DNA from: Bacteroidales bacterium
GTDB taxonomy: Bacteria; Bacteroidota; Bacteroidia; Bacteroidales; F082
Assembly: GCA_024400395.1 (NCBI GenBank)
Contig: JAKSMW010000009.1
Span: forward strand, 1 to 64,000
Direction of reading: 5' to 3'
DNA: 64,000 nt
Shown here: positions 42,091 to 53,537 of the stretch, piece by piece
Numbering within the stretch: the first letter of the stretch is position 1
How the letters are laid out: each line of letters starts with the position of its first letter
Translations under genes and position numbers: made by a program
Notes under the pieces: generated by a model
Seen by the model: the letters and a program-made list of their open reading frames with translations, nothing else
Database searches by the model: none
Told to the model about the DNA's origin: nothing

Positions 42091-43425
42091 ATGAAAAAAT
42101 ATATTGTTGCAATATTGGCGGTGCTTTTCGCAATGAATGTCAACGCGCAGAATGAAAATGCCCTGACGATAGATTCGTGTTTTGCTTTGGCGAAAGCAAA
42201 CAATGCAAATCTGAAGACAAGCAGACTTGAGATAAAAAGGGCGCAAGAGGTTAAAGCACAGGCATTTACGAAGTTTTTTCCTCAGGTGCAAGGTGCCGCT
42301 ATTGGCTACAGCGCATATAGTCCGATTCTGAGGCTTACCGCTGATGATGTGTCAAATGTAGTCATCCGTGAAGTATTGAAGGATATTATCGAGCTGTTGG
42401 AGGTTTTCGCCGACTTTGATGGGGAGATTTCGATGCTTGACAAAGGTTCGTCGGTCGGTGTGATGGTGGCACAGCCGGTGTTTACTGGTTTTCAGATTCT
42501 GAATGGCAACAGACTCGCTGAAGTCGGAATAAAAGCGGCTGAACTGCAGTCGGAAGTCACTGAACGTGAAGTGCTTGAGAACATTGAGTCATCGTATTAT
42601 CTTGTACTCGGACTTCAGCAGAAAGTGAAAACTGTGGAGACGGCATTGGCGATGCTCGACACCATCGATAACACCGTTAATGCGGCTCTCAAAGCTGGTC
42701 TTGTGACCAAGAACGATGCTTTGAAGGTCGCTCTCGAAAAAAACAAACTCAAAGCGCAGCAACTTCAACTCAACGATGGAATCTTTCTCGCATCGCGTCT
42801 GCTGTGCCAACAGATCGGCATCGAAATGCCGGAGAACGGTCTCGTCCTTGATTTCGACAATGAAAACGTAAACAAGAAATTTGAAGAGAACGCCGGTTTC
42901 GTGCGCCCTGAAGTGCGACTTCTTGAACTTCAGGTGGAAGCCGAGAAACTGCGCAGGAAGATGACTGTCGGCGCCACATCACCTAATCTCATCATCGGCG
43001 GTGCCGCCTATTATGGAAACATGATTTCCAAAACTACAAGGTCAAATGCCTTGCTGTTCATCAGCCTGAAGGTGCCAATGACACAATGGTGGGAGACATC
43101 TCATAAACTGAAGGAACACGATATTAAAATCAATCAGTATGAGATTGACAGACAGAATCTTACAGAACAGATGTCGATACAGGAAGACCAGGCTTACACC
43201 CACATGATTGAAGCCGAAGCTCTTCTCCATTCTGACTCGGCGGCGTATAAGATGGCTGCGGAAAACTACAGGGTCGAGCGTCTGAACTACAACGCCGGTC
43301 TGAATACCATCACCGATGTCTTGCAGGCCAACACAATTCTGCTTCAGGCCGACAATGCCATCACAGACAGAAATATCACACTGATTTCTGCGAGACGCAG
43401 GTATCATGACTTGACAGGAAAATAA
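42091..43425 (+). CDS. TolC-family outer-membrane efflux protein
   Basis: This 444-residue protein has a signal peptide (IVAILAVLFAMNVNAQ). Two repeated outer-membrane-efflux-protein halves carry long heptad helices: LTIDSCFALAKANNANLKTS near the start, and the second half with LELQVEAEKLRRKMTVG and YNAGLNTITDVLQANT. It forms the trimeric channel that completes the pump encoded by the two preceding genes (31-base spacing). Confidence 0.92.
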   Translation: MKKYIVAILAVLFAMNVNAQNENALTIDSCFALAKANNANLKTSRLEIKRAQEVKAQAFTKFFPQVQGAAIGYSAYSPILRLTADDVSNVVIREVLKDIIELLEVFADFDGEISMLDKGSSVGVMVAQPVFTGFQILNGNRLAEVGIKAAELQSEVTEREVLENIESSYYLVLGLQQKVKTVETALAMLDTIDNTVNAALKAGLVTKNDALKVALEKNKLKAQQLQLNDGIFLASRLLCQQIGIEMPENGLVLDFDNENVNKKFEENAGFVRPEVRLLELQVEAEKLRRKMTVGATSPNLIIGGAAYYGNMISKTTRSNALLFISLKVPMTQWWETSHKLKEHDIKINQYEIDRQNLTEQMSIQEDQAYTHMIEAEALLHSDSAAYKMAAENYRVERLNYNAGLNTITDVLQANTILLQADNAITDRNITLISARRRYHDLTGK

Positions 43426-43434
43426 TTTTTAAAT

Positions 43435-44559
43435 ATGAAAAGAATATTAGTTTTTGCATTGGCAGCAATGCTCCTCGCTGGATGCTCAAAGCACAGCAAA
43501 GTTAAATTATTGGATGGTAATAACTTCACGACAGAAGTTAATGGAAAACCAGTGTCGCTTTATACTTTGGACAACGGCGACCTCATGATGCAGGTGACGA
43601 ACTACGGCGGACGTGTGGTGTCGCTTTGGACACCGGACCGTAAGAAAAAGTACGCCGATGTTGTCCTCGGCTATGAAAACATCGACCGCTATATTAATAA
43701 TGAAGGTGAGCGTTTCCTCGGCGCGGCTGTCGGACGTTACGCCAACAGAATTGGCGGAGGGAGATTCGTCCTCGACAGTGTTGAATATCAACTGGCGAAG
43801 AATGACAACGGTAACACACTTCACGGAGGTGAATACGGCATCGACAGAATAGTGTGGGACGTGAACTCGGTCAATGACACAGCCATCGTACTTCACACCG
43901 TGCTCGCCGACGGTCTCGACGGCTTCCCCGGAAACCTCGATATCACAATGACTTACGCATTGACAAAGAACAATGAATTCGTTGTGACATATAAGGCGAC
44001 CACCGACGCTCCGACTGTGTGCAACCTCTCGCATCATTCGTTTTTCAACCTGAAAGGGGAGGGGAACGGCTCAATTCTTAACCATGAACTGATGATTAAC
44101 GGCAAGTTCTATACCGCCATCAACAGTGCTTTGATTCCTTCAGGAAACTTCCGCGCCGTCAAGGACACGCCGATGGACTTCACCGTGGCGAAAACCATCG
44201 GCAAGGACATCAACTCCGACCACCCGCAGATGCAGTTCGCCAACGGCTACGACTTCAACTGGGTCTTGAGCAAGCCGATTGACCAGTTCGGCCTCGCCGC
44301 CACAGTGTATGAACCGACAACAGGACGTAAGATGGAAGTGTTGACCGACCAGCCGGGACTTCAGTTCTACAGCGGCAATTTCTTTGATGGCAAGACAACA
44401 GGCAAATACGGTAAGACTTTGAACAATCGTGAGTCGTTCGCTCTCGAAACACAAAAATTCCCCGACTCACCGAATCAGGAGAGATTTCCAAGCACGGTGC
44501 TGAGACCTGGTGATGAATACACGCATACGTGTGTTTACAGGTTCTCGGTGGTGAAATAA
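43435..44559 (+). CDS. galM: Aldose 1-epimerase (mutarotase), lipoprotein
   Basis: This 374-residue enzyme interconverts alpha and beta anomers of aldoses. It has a lipoprotein signal with Cys at 17 (LLAGCSKH). Catalytic and substrate signatures are GRYANRIGGGRF, NTLHGGEYG (His), NLSHHSFFNLKG (catalytic His) and ETQKFPDSPN with the catalytic Glu. Most GalM enzymes are cytoplasmic; lipoprotein forms are common in Bacteroidota, where sugars are processed in the periplasm. It lies 9 bases after the TolC gene, so it is probably transcribed with the pump operon although unrelated in function. Confidence 0.92.
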   Translation: MKRILVFALAAMLLAGCSKHSKVKLLDGNNFTTEVNGKPVSLYTLDNGDLMMQVTNYGGRVVSLWTPDRKKKYADVVLGYENIDRYINNEGERFLGAAVGRYANRIGGGRFVLDSVEYQLAKNDNGNTLHGGEYGIDRIVWDVNSVNDTAIVLHTVLADGLDGFPGNLDITMTYALTKNNEFVVTYKATTDAPTVCNLSHHSFFNLKGEGNGSILNHELMINGKFYTAINSALIPSGNFRAVKDTPMDFTVAKTIGKDINSDHPQMQFANGYDFNWVLSKPIDQFGLAATVYEPTTGRKMEVLTDQPGLQFYSGNFFDGKTTGKYGKTLNNRESFALETQKFPDSPNQERFPSTVLRPGDEYTHTCVYRFSVVK

Positions 44560-44591
44560 TGTTGTAAATCTGTCGAAAAGAGGCAGCGGAG

Positions 44592-47309
44592 TTAAAGTCT
44601 CGACAACTCCGTTACCTTGTCTCTGACCCACGGCTGCGTCATGTCGAATATCTCATCAAGTGGCTTCGACAATGCCCGCGCTATATATAAAGTGTTGTCT
44701 TGGCTATTGTTCAGTTTGTTCACTTGGCACTCGACTTCGTCCCAGTCGGTGTCGGTCATAATCAAAGGTACGAATGTATATAACGTCATGTTCTGCAAAA
44801 CTATTTCCTTGAGGTTCTGCGAGATGATTTGCTTGTGTGTCCTCATGAGTTTCGTCTCTCCAACTTCTTGAAGCACGGCGAGATATTTTTCATACAAGAC
44901 ATATTCGTTAAGCATGAAAGCTATCTCGTCGGGAGAGAACGTTTCCCAGAAAGACTTCGGGAGCGGTTTCGCGATAAATCTTCCGAGCATGAATGAGCCG
45001 GCATCCAGCCCGTTGATATTCATTTTCTTGCATTTATGTATGATGCTTTTGAAGAAGTCAACTTTCTTCTCGCTGTCTAAGAACTCAAACACGCGCGACT
45101 GTTCGAGATGCGAACCCATCTTGCTTTCAAGAACCTGATTCTGATACAGTTCCGGATTCAGGTTGTACCATGTATTCACGACATCTTTCGACTTTTGAGG
45201 ATTGGTGTTCAGGTCGTAGCTGATGAGCCGCGCCAAGGAGTCGATGTCGGTGATAAAATTGACATGGCTGGAATTAATTATGTCTTGATAAATTGCATAC
45301 GCGATTTTTAACTCATTGAAAGTCTTGCTGTCTTCTGTGTTTAATGAGATGTTCTCGCCGTTGAGGAACTTCCTGAATCGCGCCGGTTTGAAAGTGGCGT
45401 GACCTTCGTAAATAGTCCTTCTCTTGCTTGAGAGCGTGATCCAGTCGCCGGATTTCAGTTCTTTGCCGGCGGCGTTGACTAACTTGTTGTCTTCCAATCT
45501 CATGCCGAAGTTTCCGAGGTTGAGGAAGGCTGGTATTCCATAGCCGCGGCAGGCTGTCACGACGTGTATTGCCGCCGGCGTGATGCTCATGATGGCATCG
45601 ACTTCGTTCAACGTGATAGTGTCCTCCGGCGTGAATCTTTGCTTGCAGATGCAGACTGGGAAGCCGTCTCCTTTCAGCTTCGTCGCTTCAGCTGAGGAGA
45701 AACAAATCTTCGCAGTGGTGGCTGTTCTTGGCAGCACATTGACACCTTTCCCGAAAAATGTCAACTCGTTGAAGGCTTTGTCATCGATGGTGTCGGAGAA
45801 AAGCTGCCTCAGATGATAAGGCCTGATCAGTTCGATGATATCTTTCCTTTCAATGATTGGAAGATGGCTTCTGTCACTGAAATCATTGTTTTTCAATAAA
45901 TTGTAATCTTCGATAGTCATCTCCGAGATTTTTTTGTTCAGAAGCATTTCTATCGATGACATCAAGGCGGCTCGTCCGGTGAGCTCGGATTTGTTGAGTT
46001 GAAGGACGGCGAAAAGACTGGCTTTGCCAGGTATCGTCTCAATACCGAACTCGATTGTCACCGGCGATTTGAACTTTCTTTCGAGGTTTTCGAGAAGCGG
46101 GTCGAAGTGATATACTGCCGGAAACTTCTCTTTGATGTCTTTTCTGTCGCTGTAGCTCCAGTTTCTCGCCGAGATGTTGCCTGTCATGATTTCTTCGCCG
46201 AAGATGTCGGGATATGTCTCGATCTGCCGTCCGGTTCCGGTGTTGCTGTCGCGGCTGTAAAGAACGCCCGGACACGAGCTGTCGTTGCCGATAGTCCATA
46301 CCATTTTGTGGAGAATCAACGACGGATAAGCCTGCTTCCCGCGCATGAATGTCATTACCAACTGTTTGTTATTCAGATAGAAACTTCTTACATAATATGT
46401 GAATTTCAGCACCTGATAGAAACAGTCGTCGAGGAGGCGTGTGTCGCCGTTCTCGTGTTCGATGATTTTCGATTCCATCCATTCGATACGTGTCTTCTGC
46501 TCGTCGCAGGTGAGCTTGTTCTCGTCAACAGCCGATTTCTCGGTTATGCCGAGCATGTCGAACATGTTATTTAAGTTGTTGAGATAGATACGGTTAGCCA
46601 TGTTAGGGCCGTGTTTCCTGATAAGTGCCTTGTGTGCGGTGCGGTTCATGCCGATGTTGAGCAGAGTGGGCATGAGGCCGGGAATGTATTGCGGCATGGC
46701 ACTTCTCATCGCGAAGACGAGAGGGTTGGTGTCGTCGCCGAGTCGGCTTTGTGTCATTATCTCAAGATTCCTGATGGCTTTGCGGAGCAGCTCCTCCTGA
46801 TTCTCGCGGCAGAATGACTTCGAGGTGAGGATGCAGAAGTCAGGCACGGCGTAGCATTCTTTCGTGAGCGCGAGAAGCATCTTGCCTTTGTTGCTCACAA
46901 TCTGTTCGGAATGCAGGTTGGGGTCGCTCAATGTGGTGACAATGTAAATGTCATCATGCAATGGATTGTCCTCGACGTATTTCCTGATTTTGGCGTGCAG
47001 TTGGTTCCTGAGGCTTCTCAATTCGTCTTTGACAGATTCATCACCTTCACGTTCCTTGATTAAAAGCCTGAGGAAATGCTCGCTCTGGCTTTTGTCGTCG
47101 CTGGAGAGAAGATAATAGATGTCGTACCATCTCGGAGCGATTTCATGGCTCTCGCTTTCATTCTCAAAACGGTAGATTACGGTGCCAGGCTTGTTGCCAG
47201 CCGGTCTGTTCTCGACAGCGAAAATGTTGTCGCTGATGTCGCCTTCGCAGCTTGCAAACAGCTGCATCATATAATAGTTCGGGTAGCTCGCCCTGATTTT
47301 AAATTCCAT
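44592..47309 (-). CDS. PPDK-like PEP/pyruvate-binding protein lacking the PEP barrel
   Basis: In this 905-residue protein, residues 195-390 resemble the ATP-grasp domain of pyruvate phosphate dikinase: FAMRSAMPQYIPGLMPTLLN, then GVLYSRDSNTG and GEEIMTGNI. Residues 520-600 resemble the swivelling phospho-His domain: FPVCICKQRFTPEDT and IHVVTACRGYGIP, with His582 aligned to the catalytic His of TSHAAVVARG. The region after 640 is helical and shows no sign of the PEP/pyruvate TIM barrel (true PPDK is similar in total length). The first 150 residues are also unlike PPDK. It could transfer phosphate from ATP to His and then to an unknown acceptor. It diverges from pyrG. Confidence 0.75.
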   Translation of the reverse strand: MEFKIRASYPNYYMMQLFASCEGDISDNIFAVENRPAGNKPGTVIYRFENESESHEIAPRWYDIYYLLSSDDKSQSEHFLRLLIKEREGDESVKDELRSLRNQLHAKIRKYVEDNPLHDDIYIVTTLSDPNLHSEQIVSNKGKMLLALTKECYAVPDFCILTSKSFCRENQEELLRKAIRNLEIMTQSRLGDDTNPLVFAMRSAMPQYIPGLMPTLLNIGMNRTAHKALIRKHGPNMANRIYLNNLNNMFDMLGITEKSAVDENKLTCDEQKTRIEWMESKIIEHENGDTRLLDDCFYQVLKFTYYVRSFYLNNKQLVMTFMRGKQAYPSLILHKMVWTIGNDSSCPGVLYSRDSNTGTGRQIETYPDIFGEEIMTGNISARNWSYSDRKDIKEKFPAVYHFDPLLENLERKFKSPVTIEFGIETIPGKASLFAVLQLNKSELTGRAALMSSIEMLLNKKISEMTIEDYNLLKNNDFSDRSHLPIIERKDIIELIRPYHLRQLFSDTIDDKAFNELTFFGKGVNVLPRTATTAKICFSSAEATKLKGDGFPVCICKQRFTPEDTITLNEVDAIMSITPAAIHVVTACRGYGIPAFLNLGNFGMRLEDNKLVNAAGKELKSGDWITLSSKRRTIYEGHATFKPARFRKFLNGENISLNTEDSKTFNELKIAYAIYQDIINSSHVNFITDIDSLARLISYDLNTNPQKSKDVVNTWYNLNPELYQNQVLESKMGSHLEQSRVFEFLDSEKKVDFFKSIIHKCKKMNINGLDAGSFMLGRFIAKPLPKSFWETFSPDEIAFMLNEYVLYEKYLAVLQEVGETKLMRTHKQIISQNLKEIVLQNMTLYTFVPLIMTDTDWDEVECQVNKLNNSQDNTLYIARALSKPLDEIFDMTQPWVRDKVTELSRL

Positions 47310-47356
47310 GTTTTTTGATTGAATCTTAAGTTTGCATTAAAAATTGTTAAACTGTG

Positions 47357-47364
47357 CAAAGATA
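47357..47364 (-). promoter_or_regulatory. -7 promoter element of the PPDK-like gene
   Basis: TATCTTTG on the minus strand, 48 bases before the start codon. Confidence 0.55.
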
Positions 47365-47377
47365 TGATTTTTTTTTG

Positions 47378-47385
47378 TATTTTTG
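47378..47385 (+). promoter_or_regulatory. -7 promoter element of pyrG
   Basis: TATTTTTG 39 bases before the pyrG start; divergent with the box at 47357, so the two start regions nearly abut. Confidence 0.6.
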
Positions 47386-47408
47386 CAACCCGTCAAAATA
47401 AATGTTAA

Positions 47409-49043
<1,635 letters not shown>

Positions 49044-49046
49044 AAA

Positions 49047-50987
49047 ATGAACAAGAACTCAGTCATTGGAATCATCCTTATCATAGGGATTTTCGTTGGT
49101 TACACAGTGTGGATGACTCCATCCAAAGAGGAATTGGCGAGACGTCAGCACATTCAGGACTCCATTCTCCGCGAGCAGCGGATACGTTATGTCGAAGATT
49201 CGCTGCGTTTCGTGCAGGCGCAACAGGCCGCGGCTGAAGCGGCGTCAAAGGTCTCTTCAATAGAAGCCGTTGACGAAAATGAAGTGCTTCGCCGTAATTT
49301 CGGGCTGTTCGCCGCCGCCGCATCAGGCGAAGGAAAGGACTATGTCGTTGAAAATGATGTCTTCAAACTCACCCTCTCGTCGAAAGGCGCATACGTGAAA
49401 GAGGTGATGCTCAAGGATTACCAGACTTACGACTCTCTGCCGCTTATCTGTTTCGACAGAAATACGTCGAGATTCAATCTTGAATTTTTCGCATTGAACA
49501 TGCCAATCAACACGATGGATCTCTGCTTCACACCTTATATTAATAATACGGCTTACGACGGAACGGATTCCATCGTCTTGGGTGAAGAGCCTCTGACAAT
49601 CAGCTTCAGGGCGATGACAGCCGACACTGCCGGCGTTTTCAATGAAGACCAATACCTCGAATTCGTCTATACGGTGAAACCTGATGAATACATGCTTGAT
49701 TTTGATGTCAAGACTGTAAACATGAGAAATGTTATTGCCGCCAACACCAACTACATGACTGTCAATTGGTATGTGGAGTTGCTGAAGCAGGAGAAGGCGG
49801 TTGACCGTTACAACGGCTCGAATGTTTACTACAAATTCACCAACGATGATGTCGAGTCGTTGAGCGGCGACAGAGGAGGAGAGAAGGACGGCGAGAAAGA
49901 ACTCCGTTCAAACCTCAAATGGGTGTCGTTCAAACAACGTTTCTTCAGTTACGCGCTCATCGCGAAGGACGATTTCAACGGAGCCTCCATCGGCATGAAA
50001 CAGGATTTCAAGGCGAAGAATCCTCGTTATCTGAAGACGATGTACACGAGCATCGATATCCCGTTCAACGGACTTGAAAAAGACAACACTGTCGGAATGC
50101 AGATGTATCTCGGCCCCAACAGCTTGAAAATCATGGATTCGTATAGTCTCGACTTGAGCAAGCAGATTCCGCTTGGCGGTAAATTGGTGGGCTGGATTAA
50201 TCGTTACATTGTTGTCAACGTGTTCAACTGGCTCGGCAGTTACGGCTGGAACTACGGTATCGTGATTCTCGTCCTCACCATCATCATAAAGCTGATTCTC
50301 ATGCCTTTCGCTTACAAGTCATACCAGTCAACGGCGAAGATGCGTGTGCTGAAGCCGGAGATTGACGCCATCGGTGAGAAATATCCGAAGCCGGAGGATG
50401 CGATGAAGAAACAGCAGGCGGTGATGGACCTTTACAAGAAAGCCGGTGCGAGTCCGACATCAGGATGTCTGCCGATGTTGCTCCAGCTGCCTATCTTGTG
50501 GGCCATCTTCCGTTTCTTCCCATCGAGTATCGAGCTGCGCCAACAGCCATTCCTGTGGGCCGACGACCTCTCGACATACGACAGTATCCTCGACCTGCCG
50601 TTCAACATCCCGTTCTACGGCGACCACGTGAGCTTGTTTACGTTGCTAATGACCGTAACCACAATACTTTACACGTGGATTAACCAAAAACAGACAGCGG
50701 CGATGCAGACACAGCCGATGCCTGGAATGAAGCTCATGCTTTACATCATGCCGATCATGTTCCTCGGCCTGTTCAACAGCTACTCGGCAGGTCTGAGCTA
50801 CTATTACATGCTCGTCAATATCATCACGTTCCTGCAGATGTACTTGTTCAGAGTGTTCCTCGATGATGACAAGCTGCGCAAACAGATTGAGAAAGCGAAA
50901 CTCAAACCTGTGAAGAAATCGAACTTCCAGAAACGTCTTGAGGAGATGCAGAAACAACAGGCACAACTTCAAAAAGGGAAAAGATAA
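49047..50987 (+). CDS. yidC: Membrane protein insertase YidC
   Basis: This 646-residue inner-membrane protein has an N-terminal membrane segment (VIGIILIIGIFVGYTVWM), a large periplasmic domain of about 340 residues typical of Gram-negative YidC, and the five-helix insertase core with NYGIVILVLTIIIKLILMPF, then SPTSGCLPMLLQLPI, and the basic C-terminal tail (QKRLEEMQKQQAQLQKGKR). It inserts membrane proteins with or without Sec. Length matches the Bacteroidota form. Confidence 0.97.
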   Translation: MNKNSVIGIILIIGIFVGYTVWMTPSKEELARRQHIQDSILREQRIRYVEDSLRFVQAQQAAAEAASKVSSIEAVDENEVLRRNFGLFAAAASGEGKDYVVENDVFKLTLSSKGAYVKEVMLKDYQTYDSLPLICFDRNTSRFNLEFFALNMPINTMDLCFTPYINNTAYDGTDSIVLGEEPLTISFRAMTADTAGVFNEDQYLEFVYTVKPDEYMLDFDVKTVNMRNVIAANTNYMTVNWYVELLKQEKAVDRYNGSNVYYKFTNDDVESLSGDRGGEKDGEKELRSNLKWVSFKQRFFSYALIAKDDFNGASIGMKQDFKAKNPRYLKTMYTSIDIPFNGLEKDNTVGMQMYLGPNSLKIMDSYSLDLSKQIPLGGKLVGWINRYIVVNVFNWLGSYGWNYGIVILVLTIIIKLILMPFAYKSYQSTAKMRVLKPEIDAIGEKYPKPEDAMKKQQAVMDLYKKAGASPTSGCLPMLLQLPILWAIFRFFPSSIELRQQPFLWADDLSTYDSILDLPFNIPFYGDHVSLFTLLMTVTTILYTWINQKQTAAMQTQPMPGMKLMLYIMPIMFLGLFNSYSAGLSYYYMLVNIITFLQMYLFRVFLDDDKLRKQIEKAKLKPVKKSNFQKRLEEMQKQQAQLQKGKR

Positions 50988-51026
50988 AAAATATTTTATA
51001 AATTGTTTTTCAATTAAAAAAAAGTA

Positions 51027-51034
51027 TATCTTTG
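51027..51034 (+). promoter_or_regulatory. -7 promoter element of the 262-residue lipoprotein gene
   Basis: TATCTTTG 44 bases before the ATG at 51079. Confidence 0.65.
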
Positions 51035-51078
51035 CACTCAAATTTTAAACGTAATATTAACTTTAAAAAATTAAAAAA

Positions 51079-51867
51079 ATGAAGAAATTAACTTTGGCAC
51101 TTATGTGCTTGATGGGTATGCTTTTCATTACAAGCTGCTCAGATGACAAGGATGATCCGAAACTCCCAACAATCGAATTCGTAAACGCTGGCGAAGGCTA
51201 TGTTTATCAGAACACTGAAGTCTATTCTGGTGAAATGGTCGGCTTCCAGATCAAAGCCGTTGCGACAGATGCAAACGACCTTCTCACATCACTTTATTTT
51301 AAGGTGATTTATAATAATGAAGTACTTGGTGATACAACGATCACTCTTGACAAGCTTACAACTTACACATACACGGCTGCTCCGGAACCAATGGATCTTC
51401 CTGGCGGTCTTGTGACAGTTGAAACAACAGTGAAAACAAAGAAAAATAACACGGCGACAGCAAAGGTCAACATCACAGTTATTGATGCAGGTCTTGAAGT
51501 CAATGATTTTTCATGGGTGAGAGCAGGTGGCACACCAGGTACCGGTCTTGAACAGTTCGGTCTCGAATGGAAGTCAAACGCTAAGGAAGTCAAGGCTAAG
51601 ATTGTTCCGGTCGAAGGTGCAATTCTTACAGTCGTTGAAGGTGTCGCATTTGGTGATGTCACTACACAATTGGACAAAATGGATGCGTTTAATAATGGCA
51701 CTCCTGTGGAAAAATTCCATGAGGTTTCATGTGAGGCTACTCATGACTACAATTATGTTATCGCAACGGCATACAATGGCAATATTTATTTAATGAATAT
51801 CACAAAGGGAACTGTTGAGACTGCAGCAGCTGGCACAACAGTCACAATCACTGGCCAGTGGAAATAA
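51079..51867 (+). CDS. Lipoprotein with Ig-like beta domains, unknown function
   Basis: This 262-residue protein has a lipoprotein signal with Cys at 20 (LFITSCSDDKDD) followed by an acidic Asp/Lys run, as in many surface-exposed Bacteroidota lipoproteins (the SDDKDD stretch resembles their surface-export signal). The mature part reads as two beta-sandwich domains rich in Thr and Val (TVETTVKTKKNNTATAKVNI; WVRAGGTPGTGLEQFGLEW). No enzyme motif is seen. It is a single gene with its own promoter and strong terminator. Confidence 0.7.
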   Translation: MKKLTLALMCLMGMLFITSCSDDKDDPKLPTIEFVNAGEGYVYQNTEVYSGEMVGFQIKAVATDANDLLTSLYFKVIYNNEVLGDTTITLDKLTTYTYTAAPEPMDLPGGLVTVETTVKTKKNNTATAKVNITVIDAGLEVNDFSWVRAGGTPGTGLEQFGLEWKSNAKEVKAKIVPVEGAILTVVEGVAFGDVTTQLDKMDAFNNGTPVEKFHEVSCEATHDYNYVIATAYNGNIYLMNITKGTVETAAAGTTVTITGQWK

Positions 51868-51894
51868 TTGTTTGAAATAAATTTTGATTTAGAG

Positions 51895-51928
51895 CGTCCG
51901 CCGAAAACTTCGGCGGACGTTTTTTTTA
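51895..51928 (+). terminator. Strong terminator after the lipoprotein gene
   Basis: CGTCCGCCGAA (51895-51905) pairs perfectly with TTCGGCGGACG (51909-51919) around a three-base loop, followed by nine T. Confidence 0.9.
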
Positions 51929-51972
51929 TGTCGTCAAATTTCAAATTTAAATGCAAGTCAGAAAAAAACATT

Positions 51973-51980
51973 TATCTTTG
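51973..51980 (+). promoter_or_regulatory. -7 promoter element of aroK
   Basis: TATCTTTG 35 bases before the ATG at 52016. Confidence 0.6.
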
Positions 51981-52015
51981 CAGCTGGATAAAAAAGTGTC
52001 GCAGCACTATATTTT

Positions 52016-52522
52016 ATGATGCCAGAAAGGATTTATATAATAGGTTATATGTGTTCCGGCAAGTCGTCGGTGTCGCGCAGGCTTGCCAACAGGCTCGGCT
52101 ATGATGCGTTGGACACCGATGACATGTTTGAGGAGAAATATCATATTTCGGTTCAGGATTTCTTTGACAAATACGGGGAGGAGTATTTCAGAAAATTCGA
52201 GTCGGAGATTTTGAAAAAGACCGGCGAGATGCATAATGTGGTCGTCTCGACAGGAGGCGGCACGCCTTGTTTTTTCGACAACATGCAGTGGATGAACGAA
52301 AACGGCGTGACGGTATTCGTCAAGATCAGCCCGGCTACAGCTGTCAACAGACTGCTGACAGCAAGACGAAAACGTCCGTTGGTGAACGGAAAGAGCGAGG
52401 ACGAATTGAAGCAATATGTTGAAAACCATTACGATTCGCGTCTTCAATATTATGAGCAGGCGATGTTTACAGTCAAGGGTGAGAATGTGAGTTTAGATGA
52501 GATAATCGAAAAAATAAGTTGA
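52016..52522 (+). CDS. aroK: Shikimate kinase
   Basis: This 168-residue P-loop kinase phosphorylates shikimate at O3 in chorismate synthesis. It has Walker A GYMCSGKSS, the shikimate-binding DTDDMFEEKY, the glycine loop STGGGTPCF and the lid RRKRPLV. Length is normal. A single gene with its own promoter; other aro genes are not nearby. The second ATG, one codon later, is an equally possible start. Confidence 0.93.
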   Translation: MMPERIYIIGYMCSGKSSVSRRLANRLGYDALDTDDMFEEKYHISVQDFFDKYGEEYFRKFESEILKKTGEMHNVVVSTGGGTPCFFDNMQWMNENGVTVFVKISPATAVNRLLTARRKRPLVNGKSEDELKQYVENHYDSRLQYYEQAMFTVKGENVSLDEIIEKIS

Positions 52523-52555
52523 ATATTTTTTTGCCAGATATATTTGAAAAATTAT

Positions 52556-52563
52556 TACCTTTG
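52556..52563 (+). promoter_or_regulatory. -7 promoter element of the CsgG cassette
   Basis: TACCTTTG 28 bases before the CsgG-like gene. It is the only clear promoter before 55911, so the five genes to 55895 are probably one transcript. Confidence 0.6.
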
Positions 52564-52591
52564 CGACAAGTTTAATTAAAAAATCAGCAAT

Positions 52592-53533
52592 ATGAGAAAA
52601 GTATTATTATTGGCATTTGCAGCATTAATCGCAATGCCGTCTTTTGCGCAATCCAAAAAAGTTAAAACAACGGAAACCGTTGAAATACAGCAGGCTCCTG
52701 CCAAGAAAGCTGTGGAGAAAAAGACAATCAAGAGGAAAGTCGCCATCGGCAGGTTCTCCAATGAGACACAGTATGGCAAGGGCGTGTTTTACGACAAGAA
52801 AAACGACCCGATGAGAAAACAAGGTCTTGACATCTTGTCGGCGAAACTGCAGCAGTCGGGCAAGTTCATCCTTCTTGAAAGGGAAGACCTCGATGTCTTG
52901 GTCAAGGAAGCCGGTGCCGACATGCAGAAAATCGGTGCTGATTACATCATCCTCGGCTCAATCACCGAGTTCGGAAGGAAAAACGAAGGACAGGAGAAGC
53001 TGTTCTCGTCAACGAAGACGCAGGTCGTTGAAGCCGGTGTGAGCATTCGTATCGTGGAGGCGGCATCGGGTCTCATCATCTATTCCGGCGAGGCAAAAGG
53101 TCTGGCAGAGACAACAGCGAAGGAGGTGATGGGCTTTGGCGGGACAGCCGGATACGACGCCACGTTGAGCGACAAGGCGATTTCGGCGGCCCTCTCACAA
53201 CTCGTCGAAAACATCATCAACGAATGCACCGACAGCCCGTGGCGTTCGTATATCCTCGACATTGACGAAGATGATAATTACGTCATCTCCGGCGGCGCAT
53301 CACAAGGCTTGACAGCAGGCGACAGATTCAGCGTCTATTCAAAAGGCAAAATCGTTAAGAACCCGCAGTCGGGAATGAACGTCGAACTCCCTGGCAAGAA
53401 AATCGGTGAGGTGACAGTGGTCATGACCATCCCTGACGCAAAACCGGAGAACGAAATTTCATTCTGCAGCTATAAAGGCGATGCCCTTGACAAAGACAAA
53501 CTTCTTGAAAAATATTACATCTTAAACGACTAA
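52592..53533 (+). CDS. CsgG-family outer-membrane assembly protein
   Basis: This 313-residue protein has a Sec signal (LLLAFAALIAMPSFAQ) without a lipobox, unlike E. coli CsgG. The CsgG core is clear: KVAIGRFSNETQYG, LSAKLQQSGKFILLERED, ADYIILGSITEFGRK and VSIRIVEAASGLIIYSGEA. A C-terminal extension of about 90 residues (ISGGASQGLTAGDRFSVYS) looks like a beta domain. Curli genes are absent, so curli export is unlikely. The three following lipoprotein genes match the CsgG/DUF4810/DUF799 cassette known from other Gram-negative bacteria. Confidence 0.9.
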   Translation: MRKVLLLAFAALIAMPSFAQSKKVKTTETVEIQQAPAKKAVEKKTIKRKVAIGRFSNETQYGKGVFYDKKNDPMRKQGLDILSAKLQQSGKFILLEREDLDVLVKEAGADMQKIGADYIILGSITEFGRKNEGQEKLFSSTKTQVVEAGVSIRIVEAASGLIIYSGEAKGLAETTAKEVMGFGGTAGYDATLSDKAISAALSQLVENIINECTDSPWRSYILDIDEDDNYVISGGASQGLTAGDRFSVYSKGKIVKNPQSGMNVELPGKKIGEVTVVMTIPDAKPENEISFCSYKGDALDKDKLLEKYYILND

Positions 53534-53537
53534 AGAC

